From Phoronis ovalis (Eukaryota; Phoronida; Phoronidae): a stretch of DNA of 11,329 bases. The notes beneath the pieces are model-generated. The model did not search any database. It had not been told where the DNA came from and was given only the letters and a program-made list of their open reading frames with translations. The stretch is taken from assembly GCA_028565635.1 (NCBI GenBank), contig JAOXYB010054301.1, positions 1 through 11,329 of the forward strand. The letters are read 5' to 3'. Below, piece after piece: positions 7,834 through 11,329 of the stretch. The translations under genes were made by a program, and so were the position numbers. How positions within the stretch are numbered: the first letter of the stretch is position 1; each line of letters begins with the position of its first letter.

Positions 7834-9917
7834 GTGAAAAAGAAAGTTATGTTTATATTAACAAAGAAGCAAAAAATTCGAGCAAAAAAGATGCGAGTAA
7901 TCATGGCAAAACAACAACACCTGACAAGGATGCAAAAGGCAAACAATGGGGTGAACATAAAACAGCCAACAAGGAAATTGAAGATCTAACAAACATTATA
8001 ATAAGGAGAAAACATGGTAAACATAAAGCTTCAAGGAAGAAGGATGGTTATAGCAAAGGTGAGACTTATGAAGCAGAAAAGAAAATGCAAAATAAAAATG
8101 AACAATCGAGAAATGACAACAGTAACGATAAATCACATAGGAAAAGTAGTAACAATAACTCGCATACCAAAAGTAGTGAAGGTGAACTATCAACAAGTAG
8201 TGATGATGAACAATCAAGAAGAAGTGATGATAAAAAGTCAAGAAGTGATGATGAAAAATCAAGAACTAGTGATGATGATCAATCAAGAAATATTGATGAT
8301 GAACAATCAAGTGGTAGTGACGATGAACAATCAAGGAAGGAAAGCCATAAATCACACACAAAAAGTAGTGGTGAACTCTCAGGAAAGAAAAGTACTAAAC
8401 ATAAGTCGCATCAGAAAAATATTGACAATGAACAATCAAGAAGTAGTGATGAAGAACAATCAAGAAGTGTTGATGATGAACAATCCCATAAATCACACAC
8501 AAAAACTAGTGGTGAACCCTCAGGAAAGAAAAGTACTAAACATAAATCACATCAGAAAAATATTGACAAAGAACTATCAAGAAGTAGTGATGAAGAACAA
8601 TCAAGGAAGAAAAGCAACAAATCACGTGCAAAAAATAGTGGTGAACCCTCAGGAAAGAGAAGTACTAAGTATAAATCACATCAGAAAAGTATTGACAATG
8701 AACTATCAAGAAGTAGTGATGAAGAACAATTAAGGAAGAAAAGCAACAAATCACGTGCAAAAAATAGTGGTGAACCCTCAGGAAAGAGAAGTACTAAGCA
8801 TAAATCACATCACAAAATTATTGACAATGAACAATCAAGAAGTAGTGACGATGAACAATCAAGGAAGAAAAGCAACAAATCGCATACAAAAAGTAGTGGT
8901 GAATCCTCAGGAAAAAAAAGTACTAAGCACAAGTCACATCAGAAAAGTATTGACAATGAACAATCAAGAAGTAGTGATGATGAACAATCAAGGAAGAAAA
9001 TCAATAAATCACATGCAAAAAGTAGTGGAGAACCCTCGGGAAAGAAAAGCAGTAAACGTAAATCACATCAGAAAGGAATTGATGAAGAACAATCGAGCAA
9101 GAAAAGCAGTAATGTTAAATTACATATGAGAAGTAGTGAAAGTGAACCATGGGGAGGAAAAAGCCATACGGAAAACAATAAATCATATACAAAATGTAGG
9201 GATAAACCCTTAGAAAAGAAAAATGGTAGTAAACATAAATCTCATCAGAAAAGTGTTGATGGTGAACAATCATGGAAGCAAAGCAGTAATGTTAAATTAC
9301 ATATGAAAAGTAGTGAAAGTGAACCATGGGGGGTGGAAAGCCATAAAGATAAATCATATATTTTTAGAAGTGAAAGTGTTATAGATGATCGACTAAAACA
9401 TATCAGTATGCATTTAGGTAAAGGCAAAGTTTGTAATCATGATCATGGTAAATCAAAAACAAGTGCCTTGGATGTAAAATATGGTAAATCAAAAACTAGT
9501 CACTTGGATATAAAAGACGGTACCTCAAGAACAAGTCAGTTGGATGTAAAAGGTGGTAAATCAAAAACAAGTCACATAGATGTAAAAGCAAATGGTACAA
9601 AATCAGCTACTCATGTAACAGGAAGTGTAAATAAGAAAAAACATGAAACATCAGGAAAGAAAAGTGGTAAAGATAAAGCACACAAGAAAAGCAGTGAAGA
9701 CGAACAGTCGGGAAAGAAAAGCAGTCGGACCAGTATGAGAACTGATGCAAGTATTGGCTCATTCGATCATAGAAATATGCCAGTCCTGCCTTCTGTGCAA
9801 GCTTTTAACAATTCTGCTGATCCCAAGGTTAAAGGTATGAAGGTGAAGGCTAAAGTGAAAAGTAATTTCTTTAAAAGTATACATTCAACCAAAAGCAGTG
9901 ACACAGGTTGGGAATGA
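7834..9917 (+). CDS. Terminal exon: secreted-type Lys/Ser-rich repeat protein
   Basis: Encodes G (shared codon) plus 693 residues, ending DTGWE and TGA. The acceptor CATTTTATAG|GTGAAA is phase 1, so joining to exon 2 reads PK-G-EKESYVYIN and gives about 776 residues in all. The order is: a basic start (7834-8100); a Ser/Asp section (SSDDEQS, RSDD) to 8294; six 43-47-residue repeats (8295-9080); two longer diverged repeats; four 12-residue repeats (9447-9590); and a Lys/Ser-rich tail. S-x-E and S-D-D-E motifs would suit Fam20C- or CK2-type kinases. There is no armadillo domain and no KDEL-like end. It resembles disordered secreted matrix, adhesive or nucleolar proteins only in composition. An independent start at ATG 7782 (MTVIVAIDIN) would make it a separate intronless gene. 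Coding is well supported; the splice to exon 2 is inferred. Confidence 0.68.
8295..9257 (+). repeat. In-frame 129-bp tandem array (43-aa units)
   Basis: Units start at 8295, 8424, 8565, 8694, 8823 and 8952 (129 bp each, except 141 bp for the second). A diverged 177-bp unit follows at 9081, and another at 9258 loses the pattern. Each unit runs SRSSDDEQSRKK, then NKSHTK, then SSGEPSGKKSTKHKSHQK, then S/N-I. All lengths are multiples of three, and many differences between units are silent (AAG/AAA, CAC/CAT, GAC/GAT), as expected for a translated array. Units 3 and 4 share RAKN and KR variants, suggesting a recent local duplication. Confidence 0.92.
9447..9590 (+). repeat. Four 36-bp (12-aa) tandem repeats
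   Basis: GKSKTSALDVKY, GKSKTSHLDIKD, GTSRTSQLDVKG and GKSKTSHIDVKA lie head to tail in frame. This second array has a different consensus from the 43-residue units and alternates a basic Ser/Thr part with a hydrophobic-acidic LDVK part. Confidence 0.92.
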
Positions 9918-10125
9918 TTGTATTACAAATGTTTAATCAGCCAGGTTTTCTCTCGCTTGTAGCAAATTTTTGTTTTTTCGAGAAATACAAACCAAAACAT
10001 AAAAATTGCACCACTTATTGTGTTGTAATGTATTGAAAGTTGACACGTTTTGTTTCTGCTGCCAAATGTAATATGTTTTTCCTGTACCAGTTATTTAAAA
10101 GTAATAAAAACAATTTATGAAACAA
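9918..10125 (+). other. 3' untranslated region with AATAAA
   Basis: Follows the TGA of the Lys/Ser-rich exon. It is AT-rich, with AATAAA at 10103-10108 about 190 bases after the stop. An A-rich tract begins about 13 bases later. This supports 7834-9917 being a last exon. Confidence 0.6.
10103..10108 (+). terminator. Polyadenylation signal AATAAA
   Basis: Canonical hexamer at the usual short distance downstream of the stop codon of the terminal exon. The cleavage site is probably near 10120-10130. Confidence 0.55.
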
Positions 10126-10235
10126 AAAAAAGTTGTACCTGAAACAAATATAGTAAAATGAAAACAACTTGTTTCCATAAGATTATAGAAACATCTGTTT
10201 GGAATGTTGTATGGAAGCCCATTGGTTCCAAATAA

Positions 10236-10430
10236 CCCTGGGGACACTCATGTATTTTTAAAATTTTTATAAGGACTTGCAATGGAACCTAATTCAATTC
10301 AAATTTTAAAGTATTTTAATAGCAATCCAAAATTTTGAAAAGTGATATGAAAGCAATCTAAATTTGAAAAATTACCTGGTAACAAATTGTGGGTGGCAAA
10401 CCAAATTTTTGAATTTCTGAAATGTAGCAT
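10236..10430 (-). mobile_element. Diverged foldback element copy, partial
   Basis: The left end CCCTGGGGACACTCATGT resembles the reverse complement of the right end of the element at 877-1300. The interior has AGCAATCCAAAATTTTGAAA, AGCAATCTAAATTTG and GGCAAACCAAATTTTTGAA, units of the same core in reverse orientation. No clear right terminus or target duplication is seen, so the right boundary is approximate. Confidence 0.55.
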
Positions 10431-10759
10431 GATTTGGCATGTTTATTTGCTTATCAAATCAAGGACAAAATGTGAATTTTATGAATAATAATTTTACACT
10501 GATTACAGAAAATATTGAAATAAGATGATTTTAATTATTTCCCCCTATACATGTAGGGATATAAAGCTTCAGAAGTACCAACGCAAATAGGAGTGTGTTA
10601 CAGTTATTTCCCAAGGCTAAAGGAAAAATAAAATTTTGCACATTTGCACTTTTTTATTTCCAAAGTCCACATTATACCTAGTATATAGAGGTAGCTAGAT
10701 CTACATGCACCTACATGTACCTACAAGAGAAATAATTTATATTATTACTACAGTACAAT
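10431..10759. other. Intergenic AT-rich DNA
   Basis: No gene is seen. It contains a short palindrome CCTATACATGTAGG near 10545, a GGGAAATAACT motif on the minus strand (10597-10612), and a 10-bp tandem CTACATGCAC CTACATGTAC CTACA at 10701-10725. Confidence 0.5.
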
Positions 10760-10840
10760 GCTCCCTATGGGGTTCGAACCTACACTGGATACTTAAATAC
10801 AATGTAAAGTAAAGTGTATTAACCATTAAGCTACGAAGGC
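10760..10840 (-). repeat. tRNA-derived sequence (SINE head or tRNA pseudogene)
   Basis: On the minus strand it has a box A-like TAGCTTAATGG (10823-10833), a perfect box B GGTTCGAACC (10771-10780), a partly paired T-arm and an AGGGAGC acceptor 3' strand in the right place. The 5' strand (GCCTTCG) no longer pairs with it. At 81 bp with about 42 bases between the boxes it is longer than an ordinary tRNA, and no good anticodon stem forms. It is probably a SINE head or decayed tRNA copy, with the SINE body, if any, extending toward lower coordinates. Confidence 0.45.
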
Positions 10841-11329
10841 TTGAGATGCAGATCACTGGTTATAATTATCTACCATTTTGTTATGTATCTATTTTTATAT
10901 CCACCTGTCTATATAAAACAAAAAATATTAAAGCATAAGAAAGAAATAAACATTAAAATGCTAACCCTAGCCTTAAAACTTACCCTAAATACAATATTAA
11001 GAAGGATGTACCTAACTCTAAACTAAGAAATGACCTTTAACTAGGGATGTAACGATTCACCTTTGTACTATTCAAAGCAAATCTCTATTCTTGCCTCACT
11101 AAATGATAAACTATGAAGCGAGTCTCAATTCTGTTTACAAATGTTGTTATTTCGATAATGTGGACATTATTATAAATAAATAAAATACAATGAATTCCAG
11201 TAAAAATCTTTATTAACGTGGCGAGAACCGTTAACATATTGTAACTTGCAAGAAATATTGATATTTTCTTTTTTTGTGAATTCTGCTTGGCCATATTCTT
11301 TGGAATAAATTTACAAAATAAATGCTCAC
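10841..11329. other. Intergenic AT-rich DNA, no gene seen
   Basis: Short open frames on both strands show no protein signature. TAGGGATGTAACGATTCACC at 11042-11061 resembles the terminal sequence of some hAT-type DNA transposons, but no partner end is visible. Confidence 0.45.

Noticed and set aside
8014-9129. Second-frame open frames inside the Lys/Ser-rich exon
   Set aside because: They exist because the array period is a multiple of three and is AT/purine-rich. The main frame is longer, continuous and supported by silent changes.
11042-11061. hAT-like terminus TAGGGATGTAACGATTCACC
   Set aside because: No matching inverted end or 8-bp duplication is visible within the window, so no element is called.

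Overview
This is AT-rich, intron-containing animal nuclear DNA. Long stretches without open frames, GT-AG splice sites, AATAAA signals, microsatellites, decayed transposons and a metazoan ER-chaperone gene fragment rule out a prokaryotic source. GGGAAATAACT-type motifs (7285-7308 and 10597-10612, read on the minus strand) and ACATGTA-rich sequence suggest a marine invertebrate, perhaps a mollusc or other lophotrochozoan. That placement is tentative.

Layout. 1-3631 is upstream DNA. It holds a cluster of ~60-90-bp repeats (333-1416) interrupted by two CCC/GGG-ended foldback-type elements (877-1300 and from 1417), a third such element (2510-2950), and scattered TGACGT motifs. 3638-9917 is a proposed three-exon plus-strand gene. 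Exon 1 (3638-3779) gives a signal peptide. Exon 2 (4546-4650) gives the conserved N-terminal block of SIL1, the nucleotide-exchange factor for the ER Hsp70 BiP. A 2.08-kb terminal exon (7834-9917) encodes a Lys/Ser/Asp/Glu-rich repeat protein, followed by AATAAA. All junctions are phase 1 and would give a 776-residue product without the SIL1 armadillo domain.

Intron 1 contains a MITE with ~51-bp terminal inverted repeats (4153-4499). Intron 2 contains a compound microsatellite and a decayed Ty3/gypsy-type gag (about 5010-5990), which is itself split by another foldback element (5512-5805). Downstream of the gene are a further diverged foldback copy (about 10236-10430), a tRNA-derived sequence on the minus strand (10760-10840) and unannotated AT-rich DNA.

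The main open question is whether the SIL1-type 5' exons are really spliced to the Lys/Ser-rich exon. That would make a secretory-pathway chimera or an alternative terminal exon of SIL1. The alternative is that the long exon belongs to a separate gene nested in a SIL1 intron.
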